A DNA stretch of 64,000 nucleotides from Zanthoxylum bungeanum (GCA_019454045.1 SKCR01033463.1:62001-126000); one strand, 5' to 3'. Positions 1 through 12,067 are shown, counted from the stretch's first letter. Translations and numbers: made by a program. The notes: generated by a model not told the origin, from the letters alone.

Positions 1-920
1 GGATCTCTTGGGTCGCTTCCCGATGATTCACCGATGATGTTTGATTCGAACATAATTAATCTTGGATTAATTACGGAGAGATTTTATCTTGGATAAAACA
101 CTATTTAAAGAGAGAGAAATATTAATTCTGAATTAATCGATAAAATAATATATTCGATATATTAAACGAAATTTGATTTCGACGCGGAATTAAAATTAGA
201 TTTTATTTTGGGCAAACGAATTAATTTAGAACTAATTCACTAGCGACGTGATTAGTAATTTTACTTGGCATAATTATTTTATTAAAATTGATTTAATTAC
301 GTCGCAATGGAAAATTCGTTGATTCGGAATTAGCGAACCCGAGCCCGGGAGTGTTTGCGGACCCACTCGGATTTCGAATCAAGTGGGGCCACATGTCACA
401 TCACTTGTCATTTTTTGTGATGGGTTTAGGTGAAGGCATGGTGATTGCTTGTCTTACACACTTTCCTAAAGTTGATGGGTTGATTGACCTTTACCAAATA
501 TTTGGTAAATAATTTTGATTTTTGAAATTAAAATTTAAAGTCAACAAAACCAAATACACTTCATTCCCTCTCTATCATCATTCACGCCGCTTCTAACAAA
601 ATACTCTATCCTATTTTCTTTCTTCATTGTCGTGAGGTTCAAAGAGAGATAGGAAGATTTGTTGCAAATCATCCAAAGGCTAGCACCTTCAAGGATCATA
701 AGAGGTGATAGGGAAACTAACCTTGGAGCTTGGAATCCAAAAGACAAAGCTTGGAGCTTGGAGGACCACCTTGGCCGAATCTTGCAAAGGATTTTGGAGT
801 TCATATCTTCTCAACACATCTCTAATTTGTTCAATGTAAGTGTGTTTCCACCTCACTTCTTTGAGTATTCATTCTTTGCAATGCTTAAATATGATCTTGG
901 GACCACAATAGAAACCAACA
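1..920 (+). mobile_element. 3' part of a copia-family LTR, probably a solo LTR (Z)
   Basis: This stretch aligns with the second half of the long LTRs found elsewhere here (for example 11041-12067 and 28755-29853). It starts in the block 'ggatctcttgggtcgcttcc', runs through the palindrome chain, and ends in the family terminus 'gaaaccaaca' at 920. A GTAAGT lies at 836-841, as in other copies. After 920 comes 'aatagacctt', not a TGGTATCAGAGC-like primer site, so this is better read as a solo LTR than as a 5' LTR. Its start and first TSD copy lie outside the window. The ORFs across 541-925 are not conserved in other copies and are not called genes. Confidence 0.8.
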
Positions 921-2228
921 AATAGACCTTAACTCAACCAACATAAAATACTTTTATTACTTATAAATGCATACTCTGTAATGCTTCTTTTTACAATACT
1001 TTAATAGACTCTTATAATGACTATCACAACTCTTATGCAAACAAATACTTTGACTTTGAATTGGACTCTTATGCTTTGTGACTTAATACTGGTGGACTTC
1101 ATTCCTAGTGACTGCATCAGTATCCGTCCTCCCAAGCTTGTCCTCCTGAAATCCCTACAAAACAGATAAAACTGGAGGGGGGGTTAGATCGTCATACGAC
1201 CTAAGTGAGTGGACCAAAACTGCAGCTTGATAAAAATCTTTTAGCTTTAAAATCATGTTTTCAAAACATCTTTACATAAAAACTATGTTTCTGAAAACTG
1301 TTCATCTTTCTGAAATCTGTATTTAAAACACTAGTTTCTGAAAACTCTTTATTAAAGTCTGACTTTTGAAAACTAAATACTGATGTTCTGAAGACTGCAA
1401 ATACTCGATGCCAAGGACAACAGCTCAACTGCAGCATCTCTGAAAACTGATGGTACTCAATGCCCAGGACAACAGCTCAACTGCGGCATCTCTGAGGCTG
1501 GTGGTGCCCTACGTCCAAGACAACAGCTCAACTGACAATGTAGAGCTCTACACCCAGCTCAACTGGCAGTGTAACCACCAAACAGGATTTCGGGGATCTG
1601 TCAACCCTAGTCCTACTCGAGGATCTGAGAGCGTCCCTCCAGTCCTCCACATGTGCACATGTCTCTATATCAGTCAATTCCATTGTATCTCAAGTTGCAT
1701 ACTGGGGTGAGGTTTTACCTCATGCCCCGAAAAATATATGGCTCAAATTAAATATATTTCTTTTCTAAAACATTTCTTAAAAGATGCAAAATCATATGAG
1801 GTATAAAAATTAATCTTGGCTAACGCCCTAACTGCAGCAAAAGTAAGTCTGTTACTGAAAACTATAAATAAAATAAAATAAAAACAACTAGAAAAAAGAG
1901 TGTCCACTCACAGTGTTTGAGTCCAGCTGGTACTGGATCCTTGGTTGAAGGAGAATGTGATTCATGCAGATAACCTATGATCGGTACTTAATTAGAACCA
2001 ATAGTAGTAAAGTAATCTTGATTCCTCTTGGTACTTAGAGATTTATCTTAATATATATACAAGGCTTCTAACGGTTATAATTTTGTACCAGGTATGTGTT
2101 TGAACTGATTCAAGACCTTAAGGGTGGTCTCTATCACGCTAGGGTAGAACTGGGATATTTAAATCTGATTTGGTGAAGTTCTGTGCCCCGCGCGCGAAGC
2201 AAGAATGACTGCGCGTCACGACGCACAA
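921..2228. repeat. Unclassified, LTR-like repeat DNA without a gene
   Basis: No coding similarity was recognised on either strand. The text ('gtcctcctgaaatccctac', a G run at 1177-1183, 'gtgtccactcac', and a GC-rich end at 2187-2228 amid AT-rich DNA) recalls LTRs of plant gypsy chromoviruses, but no terminal CA/TG pair, primer site or coding domain confirms that. It ends sharply where minus-strand copia RT sequence begins near 2231. Confidence 0.35.
1407..1572 (+). repeat. Short degenerate direct repeat around 'acaacagctcaactg'
   Basis: The core 'acaacagctcaactg' occurs near 1418, 1470 and 1520, and a shorter 'cagctcaactg' near 1556. Spacing is about 52, 50 and 36 bases, with related flanks ('gcagcatctctga' / 'gcggcatctctga'). 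It makes an 86-residue ORF (1450-1710) look open, but that ORF resembles nothing known and is treated as chance. Confidence 0.6.
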
Positions 2229-2230
2229 CG

Positions 2231-3110
2231 TAATGGTATCCATCACAGGAGAATATGTATCCTCATAGTCAATACCTGGTCTCTGCAAGAAACCATGTGC
2301 AACTAGTCGCGCTTTATATCTAATGATTTCATTATGTTCATTACGTTTTCATAAAACACACACATTTGTAACCAACGGGTTTGAAATCTTCAAGTTTCTG
2401 GATTACGGGTCCAAATACTTCATCGACAATTTGAGGTTCAAAATCATTTGTAATTGATTCTTTTTGGCTAAAGAAGTCAATTCTGCTAAAGAAGTCAATT
2501 CCGCTTGAATTGATTCTTTTTATTTAGGTCAATCGTGTCTTTGTCTATATTCATCGACAATTTAAGGTTCAAAATATTTGTAATTTCAGTAGCTACTGTA
2601 TATGGAAACACATTATCGATGATTATTTCATTTCGATCCCACACTTTTCTTGTAAAAGTATAATTTGTAGTTTTTTCTTCATTTTTAGATTTTTAAGCAT
2701 CTTCAAGGCTAATGTCCCTTCAAAGACTATTAGTTTTTCTGGAACTAGTGATTCAGAAGATGTGGGTAAAATTATTGCTCAAGCATTATTTTCAATTGGA
2801 TCCGGATATCTCATTTTCCTCTTTCGGGAAATAGTATCTTTAAAACCAAGTGTTCTACCACATTTCTAACGTGCAATAGATGATTCATTAGCTGCTTTAC
2901 AGTAGATTGTTCAACAAGAACAATCACCTGGTTAGTGTAGTAACAACTAGTATATGTGACTTGGTTACTTTTGATGTCTGTATAAATACATCTAGTAATT
3001 GATTTACAATTTGCTACAAATGAACTATCATTCGCACTTCATTTTCACATTGACTAGTGTGAGAATCTAAATGAGACATAGTAAACTAATTCTAAGAAAT
3101 TGTGGGCTTG
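2231..3110 (-). pseudogene. Ty1/copia pol remnant (integrase C-terminus to RT N-terminus), element J
   Basis: Read on the minus strand from about 3085 to 2231, frameshifted translation gives in order: [57 protein letters not shown] and [14 protein letters not shown]. This is the expected order from the integrase tail to RT motifs in one plant copia lineage. That lineage differs from the family that dominates the window. Several stops and frameshifts break it, and the RT stops abruptly at about 2231, before the catalytic aspartates. No function remains. The lineage assignment is by recall of family sequences. Confidence 0.8.
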
Positions 3111-3995
3111 CTTCAGGAAGCTTCCTTTCTTTTAAGGAGATGTGAATAAGATCTTTTAGATCTTTAGCCACTCTAATGTTTTTGATCTGCTGGTTATATC
3201 CATTTTTATCACTTTATCATGAAGGCGATTCGTGATTATTGTCATGACATTAATCATGTCATTCTTTTACATTTGCATATCAATTATGATATATTTTACA
3301 TTCACTTCAGGGAATGATAAATATCTTATTTCCAAAAGAAAATTCAACTCTCAATTTCAGCTGTAATGTAATGTTACATAAAGTTGAGTTATACTCAATA
3401 ACAATAGACCATCTATTTCTTTTATAATAGTCAGAGCTTCAAGCTCTCTTGTAAAAATATGATAGAGGAAAATATTCATCTTTCATGGATATTTATTTTC
3501 TTAATGGTACTTTCTAAGCGCATGGCTTGAATGCACATTTCAATATTTATATCCCATGAAATAAAATGATATAATATGACATCTAGAACAAAAATTTCAA
3601 ATTCATGTATAGAACTTCAGGTTCATATATATGATACTGTAAGCTTTAGATTTTTAGGTTCTAAATGTTTAAAGTTGTAACTTATAATTTCAAATTTTAT
3701 TTTGTTCCTTAAAATTTCGAATTCTCTTTTAGAATTCATAACTCTAAACTTCAGGTTTAGATTTAAAAATTATGATAGAACTTCCAAATCTAATTATATG
3801 ATTAATTTTCCGAACTTCAGGTTCATATATGAAAATGATTGATGTATAAATTTTGGTTTTAAGAGTCACAACTAAAAACTTCAGGTTCTAATTTATTTGT
3901 AATTTCCAATAGTAAATATATACTTGTGTCTTGATATGATAACCATTTCAACAGATATCTTTGAACTTCAGGTTCTATATGATTTCTGATACCAT
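3111..3995 (-). repeat. AT-rich J-associated DNA with GAACTTCAGGTTC repeats
   Basis: No gene is visible. From about 3600 to 3980 the imperfect palindrome GAACTTCAGGTTC or a close variant recurs (for example near 3606, 3816, 3875 and 3962), as it does at 12610-13480 on the far side of element A. This supports the two stretches being halves of one repeat split by A. Just before the A boundary, 'ctgatacca' (about 3986-3994) is the reverse complement of a copia Met-tRNA primer core, which may be chance or the trace of another element. Confidence 0.55.
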
Positions 3996-4165
3996 TATTG
4001 TTCGACGCATCGCAAATCTGATCATTGTAAGTATGATTCCACCATACTTCTTTATTGTATTCACATAATTTCATGACTTGAATGATTGATTCCGCCATAC
4101 TTCTTTATTGTATTCACATATTTTCATGACTTGAATGATCTTGGGACTATAATCGAAACCCAACA
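3996..4165 (+). mobile_element. Truncated 5' LTR of element A with a 53-bp tandem duplication
   Basis: It ends 'gaaacccaaca' immediately before 'a' and the primer site, as a 5' LTR should. Bases 4035-4087 and 4088-4140 are two nearly identical 53-base copies starting 'gattcc(a/g)ccatacttc'. The 3' LTR of A has only one copy (from about 11991), so the duplication arose after A inserted. A GTAAGT lies just before it, near 4027. Confidence 0.85.
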
Positions 4166-4166
4166 A

Positions 4167-4179
4167 TGGTATCAGAGCC
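4167..4179 (+). other. Primer binding site (initiator-Met tRNA) of element A
   Basis: TGGTATCAGAGCC begins one base after the 5' LTR. It is complementary to the 3' end of plant initiator methionine tRNA, the usual copia primer. Other copies: 52451-52462 in E (one mismatch), 31199-31212 in C (TGGTATCTAGAGCC), 49228-49239 on the minus strand in F (perfect), and a variant TGGCATCAAGAGC in B (from 21904) and H (from 59697). Confidence 0.9.
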
Positions 4180-6540
4180 ATTTTGAGCATGAAATTGATT
4201 TATGGTAAAATTTGGGTAATTGATTTGAGCATGTTTGAATGAAATTGATTGTTTGAGTATGCTTGAATGATGATAACATAGTGTTATGCATTTTCAATTT
4301 GATGAAAATTGAATTGGATAATTTTTTCCCCAAAATTTGGCTTGGCCGAATGTCATTGGTGCCCTAAATATCATGGTGATTTTTTATTTTGATCATTGGA
4401 TGAGTTGAAATCACTTGGATAATGTTGATTTAAGTTTCAATTGGATTGAAATCGGAATCGGACAATGAAAACCCTAATTACCGTGAGTGTAGAAGCATGG
4501 AAAATGATTGATTTTTGATTCAAATGTGTTGGACATGTGTTGATGATGATAAGCATAATTAATTGAGTAAATTGGTATTTTGGAAATATTAATTTGAGTA
4601 ATTAATTATGGTTATACACTTTGTTGAATTGAATTGTGAGATTTGGAATTTTATGATTTAATTATTTGGGTTAAATTTGGAATTGGGCTTGTAAAGTTGA
4701 ATTTGGGCTTAATGGGCTTGCTTGGGCCAAGTTTGGTTTAGGATAATTGGTTGGATCCAATTGGGCCTAAAACCATTTCCATAAAGTCCAAATATAACCA
4801 TTGGGCCTTTAAAGCTTAATTGGGCCTAATGGGCCGAAATTGATTTCTAGGCATAAAGGGTGATTCCTTACTTGAGATTTGGTTGCTGAAGCCCATGCCT
4901 TATGAAATTAATTGAAAGCCCATTGGACTTTAATTAAACGACATTGGATGTTATCGGGCTTTGAGACCCGTTAAGACTAGATTTAGAATCTAAGTCACAA
5001 AGGCTCATTAATAAAGTGTAGTTATTTAATTTATAATTAAATAAAGAATCAGTATTGAATACGAATTAAATTGGATTTAATGTTGTATTTCGATATAATT
5101 CAAGAATCCGTACTTTGAGTACTTATTCTTAAAACGAATTGGACTCGCGCAAATCAAATCATTGTTTGAACATTGGATGGTCATTAATTTCAGATTAATT
5201 AATTGGATTAGATTGATTGATAACATGAATTGTGTGAATACATGGATGCGATGTATGAATAATGAATATCGGATGGATATTAGATAGGTGAGGGAAATTT
5301 TGGAAATTATTATAATAAATTTAGAATTTATTAATTGGATCTGCGTGTCCAGCCTATTACCTCCTGACTCTTTGTATTTCTCTTCTAACCTATTCCCCTC
5401 AATGTAAATGAGGTTTATTTAGAAGTGTTATGTAATCGGGTAGAAGTAATACTTGTGCTAGCGGGAGAGAGGAAAGGGAGAGTTTTATTCTAGGAACAAA
5501 GTGTTTAAGTATCCATCCGCATATCATTATTAATTTATTTACGCGCTTTAATATGTTTTTAGAATGCATGTTTAAGGGTGTATAATGATGAGACCTTAAC
5601 AAAGATAATTAATTGGTTGCTAATTACGCGAAAAACCCTCAAAACATATTAAGCGTTTTTCCTTCCGTTGAATGATTCATTCTCAAGATCCAAGATTGGC
5701 ACTGGTTTGTTGGCCAAAGTCAAGACCTTTGTCCGTCGCGGATGTGTTTGAATCATGAAGTCTTTGTTCCATATCGGTGTCTTGTCCAAGTTGTGATTTG
5801 TTGACCAAAGTCAAGATCACTTCTTGTCCATCGACATCGATTACGAAGCTTTCCAAGGACAATGGGTTCCGCTTAACTGGGATCATTAAGTTTGTTGTGC
5901 CAAAGCCAACGCTTAATTGATTCAGAGGAAAAAGGTTAGGGAATATATTGGATATATTGGCATATATAGGAAATATGTTTCGGACTTGGATGTCCACCTA
6001 CTGGATCTAGAAATTGGATGGGATCCAATTGATCTTAGAGATCTACCTAGTTAAATATCATATAATTTGTTGGCCAAAGACAAGATTATGTGTTATTTAA
6101 CGGGATCCTAGCCCACTAGGAAACTGGGTTTCCCGAGTACTCAACAGAAGGTTAGAGGCTCGCCGAAAAATAGTGGGAGGCAAGTATTAAATTTACAATT
6201 TCGTTTAGATACTTGCCATAAGCGTATATTTTATTATTCGTCAATACATAAACATATAGATACTTGTCATACGCGCTCATTTTATTATTCGTCAATATAT
6301 AAACATATTAGTTGGACTAATATTTAATCGTTGTTTAATTAAACAGTTGGACTGTATTCAAACTATTTCAATGTATAGTTGATTTTATAATTGGATTATA
6401 GTAATCAATATAATTGAATTTAACTAATTTAATTATAGTTGATTATATAGTTAGACTATAGTAATCATTATATTAAATGTACCTGAAATCGTTGATTAAA
6501 TAGTTGGACTATTAGAATCAAGATAAATTGAAAGATTGAG
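4180..6540 (+). other. Long non-coding leader of element A
   Basis: About 2.4 kb separate the primer site from the first gag-like sequence. The leader is shared with B, C, E, F and H. It is AT-rich and full of short palindromes with 3-base centres (GTACT-TTG-AGTAC near 5112; ATAGT-TGG-ACTAT near 6503). It also carries repeats of 'ttgttggccaaagtcaag' (5707, 5799, 6067). The only long conserved ORF lies on the opposite strand (5683-5997). Confidence 0.75.
5683..5997 (-). CDS. Conserved antisense ORF in the copia leader, 104 aa, unknown function
   Basis: This ORF reads against the direction of its retrotransposon and lies between primer site and gag. An aligned ORF of exactly the same length, with many conservative differences, exists in E (53989-54303). 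A shorter one is open in H (61392-61652), and the same frame is open in F (from 47194). Shared stretches include FGTTNLMIPVKR, VDGQE and LDFGQQ. There is no signal peptide, membrane segment or known motif. In B an in-frame TAA interrupts it. It may be a real antisense gene, a captured host fragment, or frame openness imposed by the repeated TTGGCCAA-type motif. Function and even coding status are unproven. Confidence 0.35.
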   Translation of the reverse strand: MDIQVRNIFPIYANISNIFPNLFPLNQLSVGFGTTNLMIPVKRNPLSLESFVIDVDGQEVILTLVNKSQLGQDTDMEQRLHDSNTSATDKGLDFGQQTSANLGS

Positions 6541-7200
6541 CATTTAAAACATAATCTTGGATGAAAATATATTTAAATGGTTTAATTTTCAGATTAGGAA
6601 TAAAACCTCAGGACAGTCTTGGAACCGAGAAGTTATTTATTTGATAAAATGACATCTCAGGCCTAAGCCCAGAGTTAAGCAAATATTAGAGCATGATCTT
6701 TGGAAGATTCATGTGATGATAACTTTAGTGCTAAATCTGTTATCCTTACCATAATGACTCCTTAATTTCGTCGTCATAACTAAGGATTAGATTTTTAAAC
6801 TATGATGTTGAAATTGAAGGATCTTCATAGGTCAATACTTAGATCTTAGAAGCATTAATTGCAATAGAAAACTCTTGGAGATTTAATGGCTATGCTCATG
6901 GAGACAAAGCCAAAGTTTGCAAATGGGCAAGAAGCGTAAGGCGTATCTTACTTCGACATCCCAGAATGCCAAGGCTTGGCCGAAGGCTTCGGGGTATGTT
7001 GATAAGGGCAAAGGCAAAATCATCACAGTCTTCTAGGAGCACAAATGACATATCCCAAGATGTCTGCCTAAGAATATGGCAAATGGGATTACTGGAAGTT
7101 TAACTGCCGTATGGACAAGACAGACATGAAGGAAGTGAAAGGTTGATCAAGGCTTTGACTTCAAGTATGATTGTCATAAACATGTTCACTACTAGTATTA
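6541..7200 (+). pseudogene. Degenerate copia gag of element A
   Basis: It aligns with the better-preserved gag of C (33497-34009): 'acataatcttggatgaaaat', 'aaggatcttcataggtc' and the lysine-rich C-terminal piece 'ggcaaaggcaaaatcatc' (about 7008) occur in the same order. Frameshifts and stops abolish the frame. No intact CCHC zinc knuckle was found. Confidence 0.7.
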
Positions 7201-7230
7201 AAATTGGATTTTAGATACTAAATGTGGTAC

Positions 7231-7254
7231 ATATATATATATATATATATATAC
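7231..7254. repeat. (TA)n microsatellite
   Basis: About twelve TA dinucleotides in a row within the gag-to-integrase spacer of element A. The matching place in B and E has only 'cataaatatgtactg'-type sequence, so the expansion is specific to A. Confidence 0.85.
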
Positions 7255-7629
7255 TGATGTGCAGAATCTGCTGATTAGTAGGATACTGAATTCAGATGAG
7301 ATTTATCTGTGAATCGGAAACGGGACGATAGTCGCTGTTTTAAATCGTAGAAATCTTAAATTTGGAACTACCCTTGGGGCATGTATTTAAATAAAAAATT
7401 ATTATAATGTACCTAGTTTGGCTAGAAACATTATCTCTATATCGAGTATAACTCATTGCGAGTATACCTTTATATTCTAGAACACTAAAGTGTTTTATTT
7501 TATAAAGATGATATTAAGATAAATACATTAGATGTAAATAACAGTATTTATATTTTGAATATAAACAAATCTCAAACATATAACATGACAAATAAATAGC
7601 TCAAACTTAATTAATCAGATGAGACTTAT

Positions 7630-10030
7630 TTGTGACATTGTTGTCTGGGGCACATTAAACAAGACTCGTATATCCACACTTTTGAAGAGTGGGTACTAGG
7701 ATGGATTTGATTCTAATCAAATGATGTCTACGAATCTAGTTTATTGGGCAAAGTGCCTAAAATACCTTTTACTTGGTAAAAGTGTAAGTGCCACCGATCT
7801 GTTAGCCCTCATTCATAGTGACGTAAGTGGGGCCCATGTCTAGCTAGGCTAGAGGTAAATATGAGTACTTTGTAACCTTTACGGATGTGGCATCGCGTTA
7901 TGGTTATGTTTTTCTTTAGAAACATAAATTGGAAACTTTTGAAGTAATTCAAAGAGTTTCGACACGAAGTATAAAACAGATCGGCAATAGTATTAAAACA
8001 TCACGATTTGACCGTGATGAAAATACTTAAGAAATAAGTTTCTCGAATAAATGAAAGGGTATAGTATTCTTTCATAGTGGACTCTTCCCGGAACACCTCA
8101 ATCATGATAGTGTGTCCGAACAGAGAAACTGAACTGAGTTGGACATAGTAAGGTTAATCATGAGTTTCTCTGAGCTACAATTTTCCTTCAAGGGATAGGC
8201 ATTAAACAGTGCAATACTTATTTTGAATAAGGTTCCATGAAAATCTGTTAGACAAAATTCATATTAGATATGAACAGGAATGAAACTGGGTTTTCTCATT
8301 CCTGAAGATTTGGGAATGCTGGGCATAAGTGTGGATGATACCAAACTAGTACCCAAATCGGATAAGTGACCAAGTTATAGGTTATCCTAGGGTAACCAAA
8401 GTATAGTACTTATACAACTCACAAGAGAACAATGTAATTGTTACTCGTCATGTGGTTTTCCTAAGAGGAATACCCATATATAGTGGTAAGTTGGAGGAAA
8501 AGTAAAACTCGATGAAAATCATAATAATACTGTTCCAGGCACCGAATCCGAATTGAACACAAAAAGTTCATCAAGGATGAAACTATACCACAATCTTCAA
8601 ATACACAAGAACCGCGTAAGTCAAAGAGAGTCAGAAAATAACTTGGGAGGTATCAGGAATACGAACTTACAATGTATGAGGAAGTGATACAAGGTATTGA
8701 CTCCCTATTATGGCAAAGTGTCATAATGTCCGAAATGGATTCCATGTATACTAACCAAGTTTGGATACTGGTTGTAGTACCGGAAGACATTGTGCCTATT
8801 GGTACTATATGAGTCTTCAAGGAAGACATACATGATTGGCAACATACCACGTACTGAGCAAGGCTTGTACATAAAGGGTATCGTCATCAACATTGTGTCG
8901 TTTACGATGAAACCTTTTGCCTGTTGCCATGGTAAAATCCATTTGGATAATGCTTGCTAATGCTGTATTTTTCATTTATGAAATATGGCAGCGGAATGTC
9001 AAAATCGCTTTCCTTAAACGGAAACCTTTTGGAGGATGTTTACAACATCCTGACGGTTTTATCGTATAAAGTACAAGCAAACTAGGTTTGCAAGTTAACT
9101 CGATCCATTTATGGATTGAAGCAAGCATAACATTCTTGGAACAATCATTTTGATGTAATCATAATGGTATATGATTTAATACAAAACAAATATAATTCTT
9201 GTGTATATAAGGAGATTATTGGGAGCGCACTGATAATGATTTTCCATTATAATGATATATCATTTCTTGGAAATGGCATTCCCATAATACAATCAGTGAA
9301 AGCTTGGCTTTCATAGAAATTCTCCGTAGAATTCTTGGGAGAAACAACCTTTATTCTAGGAATAAAGATCTACTAGGATAGATCTAAAAGTTGTTGGCAC
9401 TCTCCGAGAATTCGTACATTGAAATAAATGTACGCGACCTGGTATCTCATACGCTTTGAGCATATAGAGTCGCAATCAGAGCAATCCAAGTGATAGTCAC
9501 TGGATTGATGTTAAGAACATCCTTCAGTATCTTAGATGAACTAAGGATTCTTTCTTAAATTATGGAGAATGAGAACTTGAAGTGACTGGGTTCACTACTG
9601 CAAGTTTCCAAACTGACAAAGACGACTATAAGTCGTAAAATGGTACTATATAGTTTGAATAACTGAACAGTGAGCTGGAAATCTTCCAAGCAAGATACTG
9701 TTACCGAATAAACAATAAAAGCGGAATATTGCTGTAGCTGAGGCAGCAATAGAAGCCTTTTGGATCGAAAATAAATCTAATTAGATTATAGTAGTTCTGT
9801 TAGCAGCTGAGTTAGGCTACAGCACAGGCTAAAGAATTAATAGTCTCATCAACGATCCAGATATATACTTCAATATTTCATCTGATTCGTCGGATCATAC
9901 ATCATGGCGATGTGATGATCATATAAATCACATCAGATGATAACCTTGTAAATCTGCTGACGAAAGCCTTTTCTCAGTAGAAGTTTGAGCAAACCGTACA
10001 TAGTTCGGGTGTAAGACACTTGAGTGATTG
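7630..10030 (+). pseudogene. Degenerate copia pol of element A (GAG-pre-integrase, integrase, RT, RNase H)
   Basis: Fragments in the expected order: an LWH-like region and 'IHSDV'-like text (7640-7850); an integrase core with a degraded DRGGEY-type motif (about 8010-8030); PKSDK (about 8350); the RT entry YEEVIQGIDSLLWQ (8675 on); DETF (about 8907); IYGLKQA (about 9107); a region where YVDD reads as Y-NDI (about 9245); ILGIKIY (about 9355); and an RNase H tail with AVAEAAIEA (about 9730). Dozens of stops and several frameshifts exclude a product. Short antisense ORFs here (8653-8893, 9555-9749) are shadows. Confidence 0.85.
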
Positions 10031-10051
10031 ACTATAGGCCAAGTGGGAGAT

Positions 10052-12067
10052 TATTGGACAATTAAGACCCATAGCATCACTATTTGTACAGATCATGATG
10101 TTGTTGTACAAATTAAATATGTGACAAAGGAAATTGCTCTTTTATCATTTGTAATTGGATTACCAAGATATATAAATGTTAGAAGGTCCATATGATTAGT
10201 TCCGAATTGAGATGATATGAGACAGTATCAATCCATGAAGGTTTAATCATTAAATATCCCTAGTCATAGTATTATCGAGATTGGACATCGATAATGCGAA
10301 ATAAACTAGTATTACACTTATGCGCGTTGTGGAAGCATAACGGCATAGTTCTCATATATTTGGGTATTGGATACTCATGCAAGTGTAATAGGAGGTTGTG
10401 TTTACCGATGGTACGGAAACAGCTTCGCTCTAGATAGACCCCTCGGATTCCATTGGTAGTATGACTGTGTGTCTATGGAAGTCCGATTCAGGGTTAGTGT
10501 ATTTGGTCTTAACTTGAGACTTGCACCGCTAATACTTGCGACAATCAATATACTTTGGTTTTGGTCGTCCAGGGCTTTAACCGGTTCTGTGTACGCCTTT
10601 TCTGGGTATATTGAGAATCGTAGTGTATTGGGTGTGATGTTAAGATGGAAGTATCACTTCAGTTATAGTGGAGATGATGATCACGTAGGATACAGAACTG
10701 GTGCTCTTTTATGCTGCAGCTATCGGGATAATATGACAAGGTTATAGTTATCCGATTATAGAGACTAGTTATCAGAGATCCGATAGTTGTTTCATACGGG
10801 GCAGACATAATTCCAGCTCCAGGCCTAGCACGTGACATCCGATACTGGATCGTAATATGCTATACTTCGTATACTACGCCTGATATAGATTATCATATTC
10901 CTTTAAGAATATTTCTGGAGAATTGGGCAGGCATGATGCTTTGCTAGAAGCCAACCATGTCTTGTAAATCGGTAAAAACGTAGAACTAGGTACGTACATG
11001 ATCGGATAGTCCGATAACCAGATTTACTGCCAACATATCCGGGGATCTCATGAGTCGCTTCCCGAAGATTCACCGATGACGTATGACTCACACATTATTA
11101 ATCTGGGATTAATTTGATGAGAGAGAAAATTAATCTAGGATTAATTACGGAGATATTTTATCTAGGATAAAATACTATTTAAATAGAGAGAACGATTAAT
11201 TTGGAATTAATTGACAAAAATAATATATTCGATATATTAAACGAAATTGGATTTCGATGCGGAATTAAAATTGGATTTTAATTCGGACAAACGAGTTAAT
11301 TTAGAATTAATTCATTAGCGACGTGAATAGTAATTTTACTAGGCATAATTATTTAATTAAATTTAATTTAATTACGTCGCAACGGAAAATTCATTAATTC
11401 GAAATTAGCGAACCCGAGCCCGAAAGTGTTTGCGAGGCCGCTCGCATTTTGAATCAAGTGGGGCCCACAAGTCACATCAAGCGTCAAATCAATAGTCATT
11501 CAAGTGATGGATGTCTTGTCACTTTAAGTGATTGACAACCAGTCACTATTCATTGAGTGATGTGAATAGTTGATGGATGTGGTTGAAAGGCTTAAAATAT
11601 TTGTACTTTTTCTTAGATTTGGTAATTCATTTTGGTATTAGATTTTTGAAATCCATATACACAAAATTAACAACAACTTCATCTCCTCTCTCTCTCCCTC
11701 CCTCATGACTCACGGCCAAGGGCCAATTTTCTCCTCTCTCAAATTCTCTTCCATGGCCGAAAGTTCAAGAAAGGATATGGTGATTTTTGTTGTAAAATTC
11801 ACAAAGAGTTAGCACACTAAAGAGTCACACGAAGGTGATAGGGAAACTCTTTCGTGAGCATGGAATCACAAACCAAAGCTTGGAGCTTGGAGATTCAACT
11901 TGGACAACAAAGAAGAGCTTGGCCGAGAGCTTCCATGGAGGAAGAAATTTTTGTTGTTCGACGTATTGCAAATCCGATCATTGTAAGTATGATTCCGCCA
12001 TACTCTTTATTGTATTCACATATTTTCATGACTTGAATAATCTTGGGACTATAGTAGAAACCCAACA
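10052..12067 (+). mobile_element. 3' LTR of element A
   Basis: It follows the purine tract 'aagtgggagat' and starts TATTGGACAATTAAGACCC (TG mutated to TA). It carries the palindrome chain (11095-11420) and ends 'gaaacccaaca'. A conserved GTAAGT lies at 11983-11988, 80 bases from its end. Length 2016 bp, slightly under the family's usual 2.1 kb. ORFs at 10469-10747 and 11835-12110 are not conserved as proteins among copies and are left out. Confidence 0.88.

Larger units (their letters stand above)
3996..12067 (+). mobile_element. Ty1/copia LTR retrotransposon A, 5' LTR truncated, decayed
   Basis: The order is truncated 5' LTR (3996-4165), Met-tRNA primer site (4167-4179), long leader, gag remnant, integrase, RT and RNase H remnants, purine tract ('aagtgggagat', about 10041-10051) and 3' LTR (10052-12067). 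Only about 170 bases of the 5' LTR survive, matching the last part of the 3' LTR from 'ttgttcgacg'. The left end was therefore lost by deletion or recombination and no TSD can be read. Every coding region has many stops. Its RT segment is more complete than in B and F, because it keeps the stretch at 8957-9100. Confidence 0.9.

Noticed and set aside
921..2228. Firm assignment to a chromovirus (Tekay-like) LTR
   Set aside because: Only a loose resemblance to remembered LTR text, with no ends, primer site or coding domain to support it.
3986..3994. A minus-strand copia primer site ('ctgatacca') left of element A
   Set aside because: Only nine bases match and no LTR in minus orientation follows; it may be chance, so it is not called as a feature.
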